Source: Castor canadensis
Lineage: Eukaryota > Chordata > Mammalia > Rodentia > Castoridae
Direction: 5' to 3'
Assembly (NCBI RefSeq): GCF_047511655.1
Contig: NC_133390.1
Coordinates: 121,500,083-121,564,082 of the forward strand
Length of the DNA stretch: 64,000 nucleotides
The position numbers were made by a program, and so were the translations under genes. The notes beneath the pieces are model-generated. The model saw nothing but the letters and a program-made list of their open reading frames with translations. It searched no databases and was not told the DNA's origin. Positions 35,334-47,995 of this stretch are shown one piece after another. Every line of letters starts with the position of its first letter. Within the stretch, counting starts at the first letter, position 1.

Positions 35334-35465
35334 GCAGTCCAGGTATGGTTGGTCACACCTGGAATCTCCACACTTTGAAAGCTAAGGGAATTGCATCTCA
35401 AGTTCAAGTCCAGCCTGAACCATGTAGCCAGACCCACACTCTCAAACAACTAAGAAATGAAAGAC
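35334..35465 (+). repeat. B1-like SINE shared by array modules (module 1)
   Basis: 'gtccaggtatggttggtcac' and 'gttcaagtccagcctgaacc'. Equivalent insertions occur at 45,165, 50,516 and 54,275, so it was present before array expansion. Confidence 0.75.
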
Positions 35466-35929
35466 AGCTCACCCAACCTGAGTAACACAATGGAATCCAG
35501 AGAAAATCATCAGTGTATACAGAGATACAAGCATCCACTCACACACAGGTCTATATGAACATATGTATGTACCTGCACATTCATAACACTGGGTTCCTGT
35601 GGAGATTTTTGGAGAGGGGCTTGTCAAGCTGCTTGGGACTTGAAGACCTGGAACATGAAGGTGTGGGGATATCTCTAATGTTGGAAACTAGAGCCAGGCA
35701 GTAGACAAAGGGCTTAAGAGTATCTCTCAGGAGCAGGGCTAATCCTGGCTACTGGGGAGGGATTTAGCACAAAGAGGACTTACTGTCATCCTCCTGGTCC
35801 CAGATTCACAGGTAGAGAACTTCCCACTCTTATGAACCTCTCCCTTGCACAAGGAATCCTAACAGAGTGTCAGGGGCACTCATGACAACTAACTCACAAA
35901 CTATCACAATCCATTTATATCTGTCCAAA

Positions 35930-38900
35930 TGAAATTATGCACACACAGGCATACAATAGAGGGTGGATTTTTGTGCAGGTGAGGGAGGTCCTATTTCCAG
36001 AGCCACATACAAGCATACTCTACAGACAGACAGCAGCAGAAATACCCAGAGACTATTTTGGAACCATGCATCTGCTCTTGCTGATTGTGCAGCTGAGCTT
36101 TCCCTCTGTGTGTGACCATGCTGCCTCCAACTCTCATTGCCCTCACCAAAAGGTGACAACCCTAGGACAGAATGAGGGTGGGATGTGAAATTCCAATGTC
36201 AGGAACCTGTCCTGAGTCATAATCTCAGGCAGGTGGATAGGAGTCACAGGTAGACATAGAATGCCCAGTGTTATGACAACTGTGTAGGCCTGCCATAAGA
36301 GGAGATGTTGATTTGTCCATTGGAGACACATACTGACATTTTCTCCCATGGTAGAGCAACAAGGGCTGGTTTAAGGAGGCCTCCCCAGAGTATCCTTTGT
36401 CAGGGTCCTGCCACCTCTGACATTCACTCACTTATTTTCCTCTCTATTCAATTGTAGGCTCCAGAGAAGCTTCTTTCTCTTCTTCAGATCAGAGTCTATT
36501 CAGAATTTTAATTACCAAGAAAATGCTCATGAATCTCAATCTCTTTCAAACAATGAATTTTCTAAGAGTTTTGCCTAAAAACTGACATGAGTTTTCATGA
36601 CCCTAGAAAGAACAGCTACTACCCAGTCCTCTGAGGACAAGTCATAAGCCACAGAATACAGAGATGGACGTTGACATGTCATACTGTGCAGATTGTGGTC
36701 ATTCAGTGGCTCCTAGATTAGATGGTACATGTACCTGCCATTCATCAATCAACTCTTTCTGAGCAGCCAGTGAGGGGCCATTGAGCTGAGCTTTTCCAAG
36801 CAGTGTGTCATCTAGGAGGTTCCCCGTCTGCCCAGCCCCTCCACACTTGATGATACAGAATAGCTGAGTTGACAGTAGGTATGTGGGGCTTCCTTTCTGG
36901 ATGTAGGTTCACTTTTCATTGCTGTCTACCCTACTGAAGGTTAATTGGACTTCATGCCAAACAGGATGCTGTCCAGAATCCGTGACTCCCTCTAATGACA
37001 AATGGAACCTATTGGTTTATAAATTCTGATATCAAGGTCATCCCAGTATGACTCAAAAGTCCTTTCCTCAGTCAGGGAGGTGTCCATTTGTCAGTCATGC
37101 TCACAGACTCCTGGATCTGGTGAACACAGCACCCATCTCTTTCACACAAAGCCCTGCACTCTAAATTCCATGTTATACTCACAAAAGGAGTGGGTCAGCC
37201 ATGTCTGGCCTCAACCAAAGGCCTGAGGTCCTGGCATAGGAGATAAATGTGTGCATAGCTGCATCTGTAGCCCATCGCTAAATTCACACAGTAACTGGAG
37301 GGAGCCCACATCAACAGTCCAAAGGTTGACCTGAAGTTTTGCATTAAGAAAATGGCCCTCTTCAGGGTGCTTCTATAATTGAATGGGAAAATGTCTCTTA
37401 GCCAGGCAATGCTAGGAGTGTGCAGAACTAGTTTAAAGGACACTTGCAACCATCCTGCCCTGCACAGCCATTCACAGCATCTGTCAGTATGAAGTGCTAT
37501 GATACCAGGTCTGGAGGAAATGCCAGGGTGTGAGGCATCTAATGTCAAAGAGTAAAGAAAATATGGTTATTTATGAAAAATGATGTTATGCAATTTGAAA
37601 ACTAAGAAACTTTTATTTGATGAAATTACAATAATGTATTATTGAGTCAGTAAATATGTGAACAGTAGTAATTTTCATAGACTCATTTTTTACATAACAG
37701 AAACAACAAAAGGAACAAATAAAACAAACAAAAAAGGAAGTAAAGCTCCTCTTCAATTGGCTCATCCTCTCTGGCAATAGGAAAGGGCAGGAAGGATCTT
37801 CTGATGTGAAAAATGTCTATGAACTAAAGAATGCCACATCTGAACAGAAGAGATGAGAACCCATGCCATCCTGGCCTGCACAGCCACTCCCACCACCCAT
37901 TAGCATGAAGTGCTCTTCATGTTCTTGAGATGTGGCAAGGAGCTGAGTGCCATCATTGACCAACTTCAGCTCCATGTCCTCAGGTATAGGCCTGGCAGAA
38001 CTTGTTGTTAGTCCTGTTTTGGGCCTATTTGGGATATGGCTCAGGCTCTGCATTTGGTTGAAGAGTCAGCAATTGAGCAGTTAAGAGCACTGCAGGATCA
38101 GATAAGAGTCTCATATGAACACCTTACCTGCATGCTTTCAAAAATCAGAAAATACCAAAGTTGCCAGAGAAGCTAGAACCCTGACCCCATAGAAGAAGAC
38201 AGCCTAGACTATGGTCTGAATGCTGTGGCGGTGCAGGCTTCTCATTCCTCCTTGTCCACCTCAAAACATGGAAGGGCCACATGGTGGGGCCCTACACATA
38301 CCACTCCTCATGTGCTCGACATTCAAACCCAGGCTTCTCACCTTCATAGTCTGTTTCACTGGGCTCCAGAAACTCCCAAGAGATGTTGGACCAGGCACTG
38401 CTCCTCTGAACCAGGCATATGGAGGTTCAAGTACAGAATCATCAGTGTGAGGCAGTGAAACTCACTAGGTTCATAGAAATCTTCCCAGTACATGTTAAGC
38501 CATATGAGAAGGATGTACATGAGGGCCCTGGAGGCACATAGAAGGGGAACAGATCAGGAAACTGGACTTCCTTTCCCTGCACTGTCAGAGTGAATTTGTT
38601 GGACCTGGCATTCTGTGCCCATCCCTATCTATTCAGAGGACAGAAAGAACAGACCAAAGCTTTTGTCTTTGCAGGCAGTGGCAGGGAAGGAAAAGAAGAG
38701 GGCGATGCTGGGAGCCACCATGGGAGACTGCCAAAGCTTAATGGCCTGAGCACATCTCCCCTATTCAGGGAATGTCAATATACTACTGTGTGTGTCTCTG
38801 GGCCCCCTTGTCTCTGTGATGTCAACTCCACTAAGGCATGTTCACCTGTGTGGCTTCCCCTTGGCCCTGGTGTCCCGCATACATTGTAGTTCCAGCTGTG

Positions 38901-40015
38901 TCATTTCCCTAAGCAATATATGTTGGCTATCTGCCTATTACACTATTCAATTAACATGCCCAGCCTGACTGTGAGCACTCCAGGAACCTCTTGGGTCAGG
39001 TGCCTCTCCAATAGAGGATACACTAGACTCTGCACTAGAGAATCTCTCCAGAGAATCCTCACAGATTCTGTAGAGACTGTTGGCCAACAGAGTGGGCAAG
39101 TCCACAGGGATAGGCTATGATGTAGATGATAGATTCTCAAAGGGGCCTTCACTGAAGTTTTAGAAATGCCTCTCCCTCTCAGGTGCACAGGGGGATCCCA
39201 ACCACAGTTCTCTTGGATATCTCTTAATTCAGATGAAGTTCTAGACCACAGCCCTCTAGTCAGAATTGCAAGAGTTTTGGGACCCATTGTGTGTCTACTC
39301 CTACAGAAACCATCCCCTAAAAGTACCTAGTCTTGACAGAGGTTCCCACCCTCTTTACCCAACAGCAGCTCACATTTTCCAGTTGTTCTCTGGTCTATCA
39401 TCATCATGGGAGTCACACTGTGCAGAGTCACAGAAGCTGTCAAAAGTACTGAACCTGCAATGAAACATAGCATTATTGAATGACTTTCCAAAGGAATGGA
39501 GCTCAGGACATCAGGGATTTGCCTGTTTTTTTAGTAACATATACTACATTCCTAGAAACTTGCACACACGTACTAGGTGGCTCATGTTATATTGTGCAAT
39601 GAATGAGACCACCTGGTTCATTCCCAGATAATTCGATTAGGCTGTGTTCCTCAGAACCTGAGAGCAACCAGTCTGCTTAAGATAGGTCAGATATTACTCC
39701 ATACTTTGGGGATTTTCTTTTTAAAACTGGAGAGACTGTTGGCTGAGGCCAAGAATAAGTGAGGCCCAAGGTAGCATGATTCTCCCAGGGGGACTGGGGA
39801 TGCACAGAGGAGCCACAGCCCTGGGTAGCTGCCTATACAACATGAGGCTCAAGACAAGTGCTTCTATGGCTCATCCCTCTAGTCAATGGAAACACCTCAT
39901 AAGGGTGTTCTGTTGGGCACACTAGTTTCTACAATCAAACTGGAAGAGCAAGACACTTCATGGCCAAATCATAGCCAGGAGTGAGGGACTCCATTTGGTA
40001 TGGAAACAGTGCTCA
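35930..40015 (-). pseudogene. RalGDS-like copy 1 (Ral exchange factor-like), inactive
   Basis: RalGDS proteins activate RalA/RalB downstream of Ras using a REM domain and a CDC25 (RasGEF) domain. Exon remnants in minus order: 39,374-39,450 (exon d, REM linker), 38,342-38,527 (exon e, REM helix pair), about 37,892-38,060 (exon f, linker to CDC25 start), about 37,195-37,440 (CDC25 exon), about 36,460-36,600 (CDC25 exon related to 46,281-46,458), and a weak one near 35,980-36,090. The first REM exon is deleted: only its donor-side intron remains at about 40,010. Exon f has GG in place of the donor GT (37,890-37,891), exon e ends in a shifted frame with a stop, and the exon near 36.5 kb has stops. 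Not a functional gene. Confidence 0.75.
38342..38527 (-). pseudogene. RalGDS-like copy 1, REM exon e
   Basis: Acceptor 'gtgcctccag' and donor 'gaag|gtgaga' are intact. The frame reads 'LLIWLNMYWEDFYEPSEFHC' and then 'LNLHMPGSEEQCLVQHLLG', matching the RalGDS REM pattern LxTWLxxYxEDFxxPxxFxC...LNMPGSxxE. The exon is 186 bases, eight shorter than in copy 2, and the last codons run into a stop. Confidence 0.8.
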
Positions 40016-40059
40016 CCACATGAAGAGACCATATATATAAAATGGCTGAGAAGGCTTGT

Positions 40060-40145
40060 GCATGTGTATGTGTGTATGTATATACATACACATATGTATA
40101 TGTATGTATATATATATACATATGTATATGTACATATGTGTATTA
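40060..40145. repeat. (TA/CATA)n microsatellite
   Basis: Alternating TATG, TACATA and TATATA words. It occupies the place where copy 1 lost its 5' exon, so the repeat may have mediated the deletion. Confidence 0.9.
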
Positions 40146-42086
40146 TATACCATCAAATACCTCATGTGAACACAAACTTTCTCAAAAACATTTGTACCAC
40201 CAGGTATTAAATTAGGTGTTTGAGAGGAGATGGACTCTGTGCTGTTACTTTAAGAAATTCAAGGATTGGGGAGGGGTGAAAACTTCAACAATGGTCAGAA
40301 AAGAACCTGAGATTTGACAAGGGCCTCCACAATGTTGCTCACGACAAGCACTGAACCTGCATTGTTTGGCGTTAGGTGGTACAAAGTGCCCTTTCTATCA
40401 TCTTCCTTGTGCCAGATTCGATGGCAAAGCACTTGACATTCTGACAAATATCTCCATTATTCAAGGACTCCAAAGATTGTATCAAGGCACTAAGGATGGC
40501 TAACTATACAAATCAGGGCCCGCTTTTCATATCCATTCCCACTAAGCTATATGCATAGCCAGACAATGGAGGGTGGACTTTTGTACAGGTGAAAGAGTGT
40601 CCTGCTCCTAGAATGATGCAGCAGGATGAACTGCAGGCAAGAGCAGAAAGGCCTGGAGCTAGAACTGAGTCCAGACATAGCTCTAGCTTTTTGCAGGTCT
40701 GTTTTCCCTCTGTGGTGAGCCATGCTGCCTCCACTTTCTAAAGTAACAAGCTAGTGAAGGAATGAGTGTCTGACTGTGCATTCCAAAGTCAGTACCCTGA
40801 CCTCTGTGATATATCAGCCTGTTGGATTTTACCCACTGATAAAAATAAGTAGGATGACATGTGTTATGATATTGGGTCAGCCTTACAATGGAGTATCTTC
40901 TGAATGGTTCCCAAATGACGCTAAAAATTATCACTCCACTGGGAGAGAAAAAATGATTTACATAAGCAAGTATGCACAGATACCTAGTCCGTGTCTTCCT
41001 AGTCATGACACCAACACACCTGCTTCTCAAACTGCCCAAATGTTGTTTCTTCATCAGAGAGGATTCTACTGAGAATTTTCATTCCCATTCAAATGCCCAC
41101 AACGTGCCTTGTCTTAGAAACAAGAGGTTTTCCAAAGTTTGAACCTACAATTTGGGTGAGCTTCTATAGCTCTGGATTGATCAGCCCTCACCAGGTCCTC
41201 ATCACTGAGGTGTAAGAGGATAAGACAGGAGGACAAAGAAGAAGCCAAGAAGACAGAGATGGGGATTCACTTGTCACACCATGCTCATATTGATACACTC
41301 AGTTGTGGATTTGATGGTGTATGTGCCTTGCCTGCCATTCAGCTCTCAGCTTCTTCTGAGAAGGTTGTGAGCAGCCATTGATCTTTACTATTCCATGGAG
41401 TTTGTCACCAAGGTGACATGTCCCCATGTTCCCATGCCCTTGCCCAGTCCCTCCCATCCATGCATGATGCAGAGAAACTGAGTTGACAGGATGTGTGTGG
41501 GATATGGCTTCCTGGATTCAGGTTCCATTATCATGGCTGTCCTTCCCCTAGTCACTAAATTGACTTAGTGTGAAGCAGTGTTTAAAGTCAAGGAAGCTGT
41601 TTAGAAACTAGGTATTTTTAGTGACGCATCAAGCATCTTGGGGTATAATTTCTCACACCAAGGTCTTTCCATTTTGACTCCTGCTTCTCCTTTCCTGTCT
41701 CAGTGTGCTGTCCACCTTGTGGTCATGCTCAGAGATGCCTGGAGAACCCAGCAACCTACTCTACCCTTTCACACAAACCTCTAAACTTTAACCTCCTATC
41801 TAATTGTCAAATTGAGTGGGGCCAGTCAATTCAGACCTAACCCAAAGTCCTGAGTTCCTGATGCAGAAGACAAATGTATGCCTGGCTGCCTCTCTGTGCA
41901 ATCTCTGAGTGCATACATTCTGTTGCAGTGGACTATCTCCACTGCTCAAATGTAGAATTCAGGTCTTGGGTTAAAGATTGGCTCTTTTCATGGTGCTCCT
42001 TGTTATTAAAATGACCAGGGAATGCCAGGTCTGGATGGAGGAGGTCTGAAAGACACCTTCAAACACTGCACTGCACAGCCACTCAC

Positions 42087-42290
42087 ATCATCCATTACCA
42101 TGAAGTGCTCCTCCACCAGGTCTTGAGATATGGTAAAGACTTTACTGTCCTCATTGATCCACTGCACTTCCATGTCTTCAGGCATAGACCTGGGAGAATT
42201 TATTGTTGGTCCTGCCATAGGATTTGGCTCAAATCCTTGGGCCTCTGAGGAAGTTGGCTCAGGTTCTGTATTTGGTTAGGGATCCATCAG
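42087..42290 (-). pseudogene. RalGDS-like copy 2, exon f (start of CDC25 domain)
   Basis: Open frame ending 'TISQDLVEEHFMVMD' just before a GTGAGT donor (42,081-42,086). In RalGDS the CDC25 domain starts with the pattern DLVAEQFTLMDA, and upstream comes a Pro/Glu-rich linker, here 'NTEPEPTSSEAQ'. The 3' splice site is uncertain: the CAG seen in copy 3 is altered here. Confidence 0.75.
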
Positions 42291-42541
42291 CAGACCTATT
42301 TATGTAGGTGCAAAAGGAGACAAGACAACCTTGGCCTGATGATTTTGAACATAAGAGATAACCCCAGACTGCCTGAGGAGCCAGAACCCTGACCCCACAG
42401 CAGGAATCCTACTTGACTGTGGTCCCAGTGCTGTTGGACTGCGGGATCCTTGTTCCACTTTGCCCAACTCCAGAAATAGCACAAGGTGGGGCCTACATAG
42501 AAAGCTCCTCATGTGCTAAAAATTCATGCCACACTCCTCAC

Positions 42542-42735
42542 CTTCAAATACTGCCCCATTGGGCACCCAGTAGTCCCAATGAACCAGGAAAAGTTGGGCT
42601 TTGCTCTCCTCCTGCATTCCAGGCATTTGTAGCTGCATGTATGTGGTTGTTAGTGTGGGGCAGGGAAGCTTGGCAGAATTGTCAGAATTCTTCCAGTAGT
42701 GGTAGAGCCATCTTCCAAGGATATAGCTGATATCC
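42542..42735 (-). pseudogene. RalGDS-like copy 2, REM exon e (intact frame)
   Basis: Acceptor 'tgcatccag' and donor 'gaag|gtgagg'. 194 bases open throughout, reading 'SYILGRWLYHYWKNSDN', then 'MQLQMPGMQEESKAQLFLVH'. It is collinear with the RalGDS REM exon from 'ILGTWL' to the end, though the conserved EDF and the P-rich loop are lost ('KNSDN'). Confidence 0.8.
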
Positions 42736-44458
42736 CTGGATGCAGAGAAAAGTACAGCATAATGAGAGAACTCACCTTGCCTTTCTTTGTCCTTTCCCAT
42801 TGGACTTGGAAGTGCTAGGATCCAGTGCCTGCTACTGTGTTATCCAAAATACAAGAAAAAGCAGACCAAATGTTTTGTCTGTCCAGGCAGTGGGAGGAAA
42901 GGCACAGGGGAGAGAGGTGCAGAAAGCCTGCATGGGGGAAGGGGAGAGGTCCAAGCCAAATGGCTTGAGTCATCTTCCCTGATCAGGGATTCTTCATATA
43001 CTGCTCTGTGTGTTTCTCAGCCCCCTTGTCTCTGGGATGTCAACTCCACTAGGGCATGTCCTCTTCCTTGGCTTCTCTATGGGGCTAGTTTCTCTCACAT
43101 TGTGGTTCCAGATGGTTCATCTCCCTAAGCAATGTGTTTCGGCTGTCTGAGAGAACACTATTGCATTCCTGTGAATAGTGTTACAGTGCAGCTGGGAAAC
43201 AGCTTACTCTCCACTAGTGAGGAGGCCACTCTCACAGATTCTCTGAGGCCTGCCTGATGGGCAACAGGGTAGGCAAGCCCCACAGGGATAGGCTGTGTTT
43301 TGGATGATGGACTCTCAAAGGGGCCCTTCACTGAGGCCAAGCAGCCACTCTAACTCAGGTGCTCAGGACCCCACCCACAGCTGTCTTGGAATCCTTTCAA
43401 TTCAGGTGCCCACAGCCCAACTTCAGATATGGAATCATGAGTTTAAGGCATCTATGGTGTGCCTAGTGCTACCCTAACCCAGCCCCTAAATGTCCCAGGT
43501 CAAGACTGGTGCACATACTCTTTACCCAATAGCTAGTCACTTTTTCAGTTTGTTCTCTGGTCTTTCTTCCTCATTGGAGTCATACCTAGTGAAGTCAATG
43601 AGACTGTCACTTCTACTGTACCTGAGATGACACCTAGTGTTACGTGGTAACTTCCCATGTGAACGGAGCCTATAAAATCATTGATTTGCCTGCTCTTTTA
43701 CTGAAATACACTATGTGCCTAGAATCCTTCCCAAACATAGTAAAGCCTCCTGTTATATTTCAGAAATGAATGAAGCCACCTGGGTCTTTCCCAGGTAGCT
43801 TGCTGGGCCTATTTTCCTACATCTCCAAGAGCTCCCTGGTATGTGAGAGGTCAGAGAATACTCCATAGAATAGAGAACTTCCTTTAAAAAATGGGGAGGT
43901 GCTTTACCAGGGCCAAGGGTAAATGAAGACCAAGACAGAATGATTCTCTTGGAGAAACTTTGGGCACACAGAAGAGCCAAAGCCCTTGTTAGCAACTACA
44001 CATCAGAACCAAGACAACAGCTTCTGTGGCTCATCCCTCAGGATCCTGGAAACACCTCCTAAGAAGGTTCTTCTGAACCCACCAGTCTCCACAATCAAAT
44101 GGGGAAAAGAGCAGGATGGTGTCTTGGCAAGTCACAGCCAAGAGTTAGGTATTCCTCTGGTTATTGAAGCGCTGCTTACCATGTATAAAGAACATCCAGC
44201 ACATGCTCAGTGATAGTGAAACATCCATAATTCCCCAGGATAAGGTAAACAAAAACAGTGTCTCCACAGAGCAGGAAAGTCCAAATTTGGTCCATTAAAT
44301 ACCCAAGAGTGTCTGTGATAAGACACTTCTTGGAGAGACACTGGTGGAGTTTCAATCTAGGTTGGAACAAATGACCAGAAATTCAAACACTAAATCAGTA
44401 TCAAATAGCAAAATGTTCTGCCTTAGAGTGCACTGACAAAGTACTCAAAGATATTCGA

Positions 44459-44476
44459 CATACACACACACACACA
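44459..44476. repeat. (CA)n microsatellite
   Basis: Nine CA-type dinucleotides inside the N-terminal region of copy 2. The 72-codon frame above it reads this as Val-Cys repeats. Confidence 0.9.
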
Positions 44477-45164
44477 TTGATAGGGATCTGTTGCTTTAGG
44501 TTGGGGATCAGATTCTACTGGTTGTCCTTTGCCAACTATTCTGGCCATCCCTGAGTCACCTTTGCTGTCACTTGCAAAAATTGAGAGGCATCGTGGGTTT
44601 GGGGAGAATGAGAGTCTCAACATTTGGGTGTTCCTGAGCAATGAGTTTGCTGAGGTTGCTCTGGAATATAGGTGCCTGGTCCTCCTGGGTTCTACAATTT
44701 TATTGGTCGTGAGTGGTTTAAGAAGCTTATTCTCAAGTTTTATTCTACTGAGTATCTGCCTTTAGACCAAATAACCCCAAGGTCTACTGGTATGCTGCCC
44801 CACCTGCCTGCCCAGTTCATGTTGAAAACCAGACACAGTAACAACCACACACTATGCCACATCTGCCATGAGCAGATCTAGCCAGCCAATTTTACAATTT
44901 TGAGGGGACAGAGCTGGGATTACACCTGGACCCTCATTTAAGCAGGTGTGTGACTATGGCCAGGTATTGCATATTTCATGTCCTTGACACTGTCCCCATG
45001 TGTTTACTGTAGATGATCCTGGTGTTAGCTACCAAGAAAGTCCTTCCTTTGATATATTCCAGATTGGCTGTATTTCCTGTGACTCTTAGGGACATGTGGA
45101 ACACGTAGCTAAAGCACAATCACAGAGAAGGAACAATAGGAGTAAGTTGAAAGACAAAGAATAT

Positions 45165-45335
45165 AATACAGACCAGGTTGTAGTGATGCCCACTTGTAAT
45201 TTCCATACTTCGGAGACTAATGGAAGTGAATATTGTCTTCAAGGAGAGTCAGGGGCACACACCCAGAACATGTCATTCATTCAACTACAAAAATGGCACA
45301 CGACTCAAACCAAACCTGAGTGCCACAATGGAATT
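45165..45335 (+). repeat. B1-like SINE shared by array modules (module 2)
   Basis: 'accaggttgtagtgatgccc' and 'cacttgtaatttccatactt'. Diverged equivalent of 35,334-35,465. Confidence 0.65.
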
Positions 45336-45355
45336 GAGATAAATTGATAAGGGCC

Positions 45356-45440
45356 TGTATCTATCTATCTTTCTATCTTTCTATCTATGATCTATAGATC
45401 TATCTGTGTGTATGTATATGTAATATGTATGTATATATTG
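45356..45440. repeat. (TCTA)n / (TATG)n microsatellite
   Basis: Tetranucleotide TCTA repeats pass into TGTATGTATA words. Equivalent in place to the microsatellites at 40.1 and 50.7 kb. Confidence 0.9.
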
Positions 45441-46280
45441 TCAAATTACTTCAATTGAACATGAACATTCACACATATCACTGGCTATGGATGGAGGTGT
45501 TTGGACAGGAGATGGGCTCTATGCTTGTTACTTGAAGATCTTCAAGGATTGGGGAAGGGTCAGACCTGGGCCTGAGATTGGACCAGGGCCTCAAGGAATG
45601 TTTTTCTGGACCAACACTGAACCTGCATTTTCAGGAGTTAGGTAGCACATCTTCCTTGTGCCAGATTCACTGGTAGGGCACTTTGACAAATCTGACAAAT
45701 CTCTTGCTTGTTCAAGGATGTCTCAGAGTGTATCTAGTCATTCAAGATGGCTAACTACACAAAACAGGTCCCTCTTTTCATATCGATTCCAACTAAACTA
45801 TACCCACAGCCAGCAATGGAGGGTGCACTTTTGTCCAGGTGAAGGAATGTCCTGCTCACAGCAGAAAGAACTGCAGGAAATTGCAGAAAGGCCTGGAGAT
45901 AGAATTGTGACCAGGCAGTGCTCTTTCTGATTGCTAGTCTGTTTTCACTCTGTGGGTGAGCCATGCTGACTCCACTTCCTCATATCCTCTCAGAGGAGGT
46001 GATAGGCCATTGAAGGAATGAGCATCTGATCCTGGATTCCAAAGTCAGTGCCCTGTCCTCTGTGATAATATCAGTCTGCTGGACTTTATCCACAGGTGAA
46101 TATAGGTAGGATGACATATGTTATGATATTAGGTCAGCCTCACAGAGGAGAATCTACTGAGTTAGTCACAAATGATACATATTGATTATAATTCCACCAG
46201 GAGAGAAAAATCAGTTTGTATCACCAGGTATCCACAGAATGTCCATAGTGCAGGTCTTGCCAGTCATGACACCAACATAC

Positions 46281-46458
46281 CTGCTTCTCACCCTGCCCAA
46301 TTGTCAGTTCTTCATCAGATAGGATTGTATTGAGAATTTTTGTAGCCAATGAAATGCCCACATTTGGCCCTTTCTTAGAAACAATGGATTTTCCAAAGTT
46401 TTCAGATAAAATCTCAATGAGCTTTGATGCCCCCAGAGAATTAGCCCTCACAGTGTCA
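46281..46458 (-). pseudogene. RalGDS-like copy 3, exon h (CDC25 domain, open)
   Basis: Acceptor 'cttacacctcag', donor 'aagcag|gtatgt'. The 178-base frame is open, with 'SKLIEILSENFGKSIVSKKG' and then 'ATKILNTILSDEEL'. It is comparable to the RalGDS CDC25 segment with the pattern FxKLSEIFSDENN...; the match is clear for KLxEIxSxN and weak after it. Confidence 0.65.
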
Positions 46459-47808
46459 CTGAGGTGTAAGAGGGTGAGACAGACAGACAAAGTAGAAGCC
46501 ACAGAAGACAGAGATGGGGATTGACCTGTCACACCATGCTAATTGTGATACAGTCAGTCCTGTATTTTATAGTGTGTTTCTGGAATTCAGTTCTCACTTC
46601 TTTTGATCAGGCTGTGAGGGGCAATTGGTATTTACTAATGCAAGGAGGTTTGTCACCCTAGAGGGTCCTTATTCTGCCCAGCACCTTCCTTGCATCACAG
46701 ATTCAGAGATGCTGAGTGGACACCAACTGTGTGGGATATGGCTTCCTGTATATGGATTCCACTGTCATTGCTCTCTTCCTCCTGGAGGCTAAACTGACCT
46801 TGTGTCAAAGAGAGTTCAAGGTCAAGGATGCTATTGAGGAACGGTGGGGCCCTCACTGCACCAGGCCCTATAAATTCTGATCTCAAGATTTTCCCACTAT
46901 GACTCTAATCATCCTTTCCTGCTCAGGGTGGTGTACAGATCTTGGTCAGGCTCACAGACTCCTAGTCTGGTGAATTGAGCAACCCTAACTTTTAACACAA
47001 ACCTCTAGAATATAGCCTCCATGTTCTGCTCAAAGAATGTGGGGTCAGCCCCTCAGCACTCACCTAAATGTACACGGACAAATGAAGTTCTTTCTGCTGT
47101 ACCTCTTTCTCCACACTGATTCTATTACTGCAGAGGGCCAAATTTCAGGCACTGGGGGTTTAAATGAGGTCTGGTTAAGAAAATGACCATAGTCATAGCA
47201 ATCCAAGAATCTGAAATCTGAATGGGGAAAGTGGCTCTGAGCCATGGAATACCAGGTCTGGACAAAAGAAGTCAGAAGGACATCTGCCACCACCCTGCCC
47301 TGCAGAGACACACAGATTCCATCAGGAAGAAGTGGTAATCACCAGGTCATGAAGGGAAGCCAATATATAAGGGTCCTCTCTGATCAGGTCAAGTTCCATG
47401 TCCAAGGATGAAGGTCTTGAAGGCTTTCCAAATGGAACAGATTTATATTCTGGGGTCTCCACAGGAGGCAGCTCCACCTCTGGTGCTCCTGAGAAATTTG
47501 GCTTACGCTCTGGACTTTGTTGTAATGCCAAAACTGGAGCTGTAGATAGGTCTGCAAGAGGAGATAAGAACCCTAATGACCACCTTGTCCTGAAGCTTTG
47601 GAAATTCAGAGATTGTCCTTCTCAGCTTCCTTGAGAAGTCAGAACCCTGAACCCACAGCAGGACATCCTCCTAGACTGTGATCCAATCCCTGTAGCTCAT
47701 CCTTACTCCTGCTCCAGTGCCAGACTGGGAATGTACACAAGTTGGGGATGTGCACACATCCCTCCTCATGTGCTCTCTGTCCCCTGTCCCCAAGCTCTTC
47801 ACTTTTAG

Positions 47809-47995
47809 CTTCCATTTCACTTGGCTCCATGACCTCCCACTGGTCCAGCAGGAGGAACACTCAGACCTCTGCTTCTGATCTGGCATATAAATCACCAGGT
47901 AATTCAGTAGTAACTTCAGGCATGAAAAGTGTGGTGGTACACAGAAATCCTCAAAGAAGTGGTCAAGCCAGGTGTCAAGGATTGATGACAAGGCC
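47809..47995 (-). pseudogene. RalGDS-like copy 3, REM exon e with lost splice sites
   Basis: Reads 'LSSILDTWLDHFFEDFCVPP', 'FSCLKLLLNYLVIYMPDQ', the closest match in the window to the RalGDS REM pattern. The last part, 'VFLLLDQWEVMEPSEMEA', continues in another frame, so an indel lies between. The acceptor is AT instead of AG, and the donor GTGAG of copies 1 and 2 is replaced by CTAAA. Confidence 0.85.

Larger units (their letters stand above)
40500..44900 (-). pseudogene. RalGDS-like copy 2 (least damaged REM exons)
   Basis: Minus-order parts: 5' block 44,730-44,900; N-terminal exon candidate at 44,423-44,641; first REM exon about 44,165-44,370 ('GNYGCFTITEHVLDVL' before a GT); exon d about 43,560-43,645 ('SDSLIDFTRYDSNEEERPEN'); exon e 42,542-42,735; exon f 42,087-42,290; CDC25 exon about 41,840-42,000; exon h 41,020-41,204; a weak exon near 40,590-40,740. 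Exons e and f are fully open with usable splice donors. Exon h carries a TGA in the frame that is open in copy 3, the CDC25 exon near 41.9 kb has stops, and the first REM exon is out of frame in part. As read, the catalytic domain cannot be made. Confidence 0.75.
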
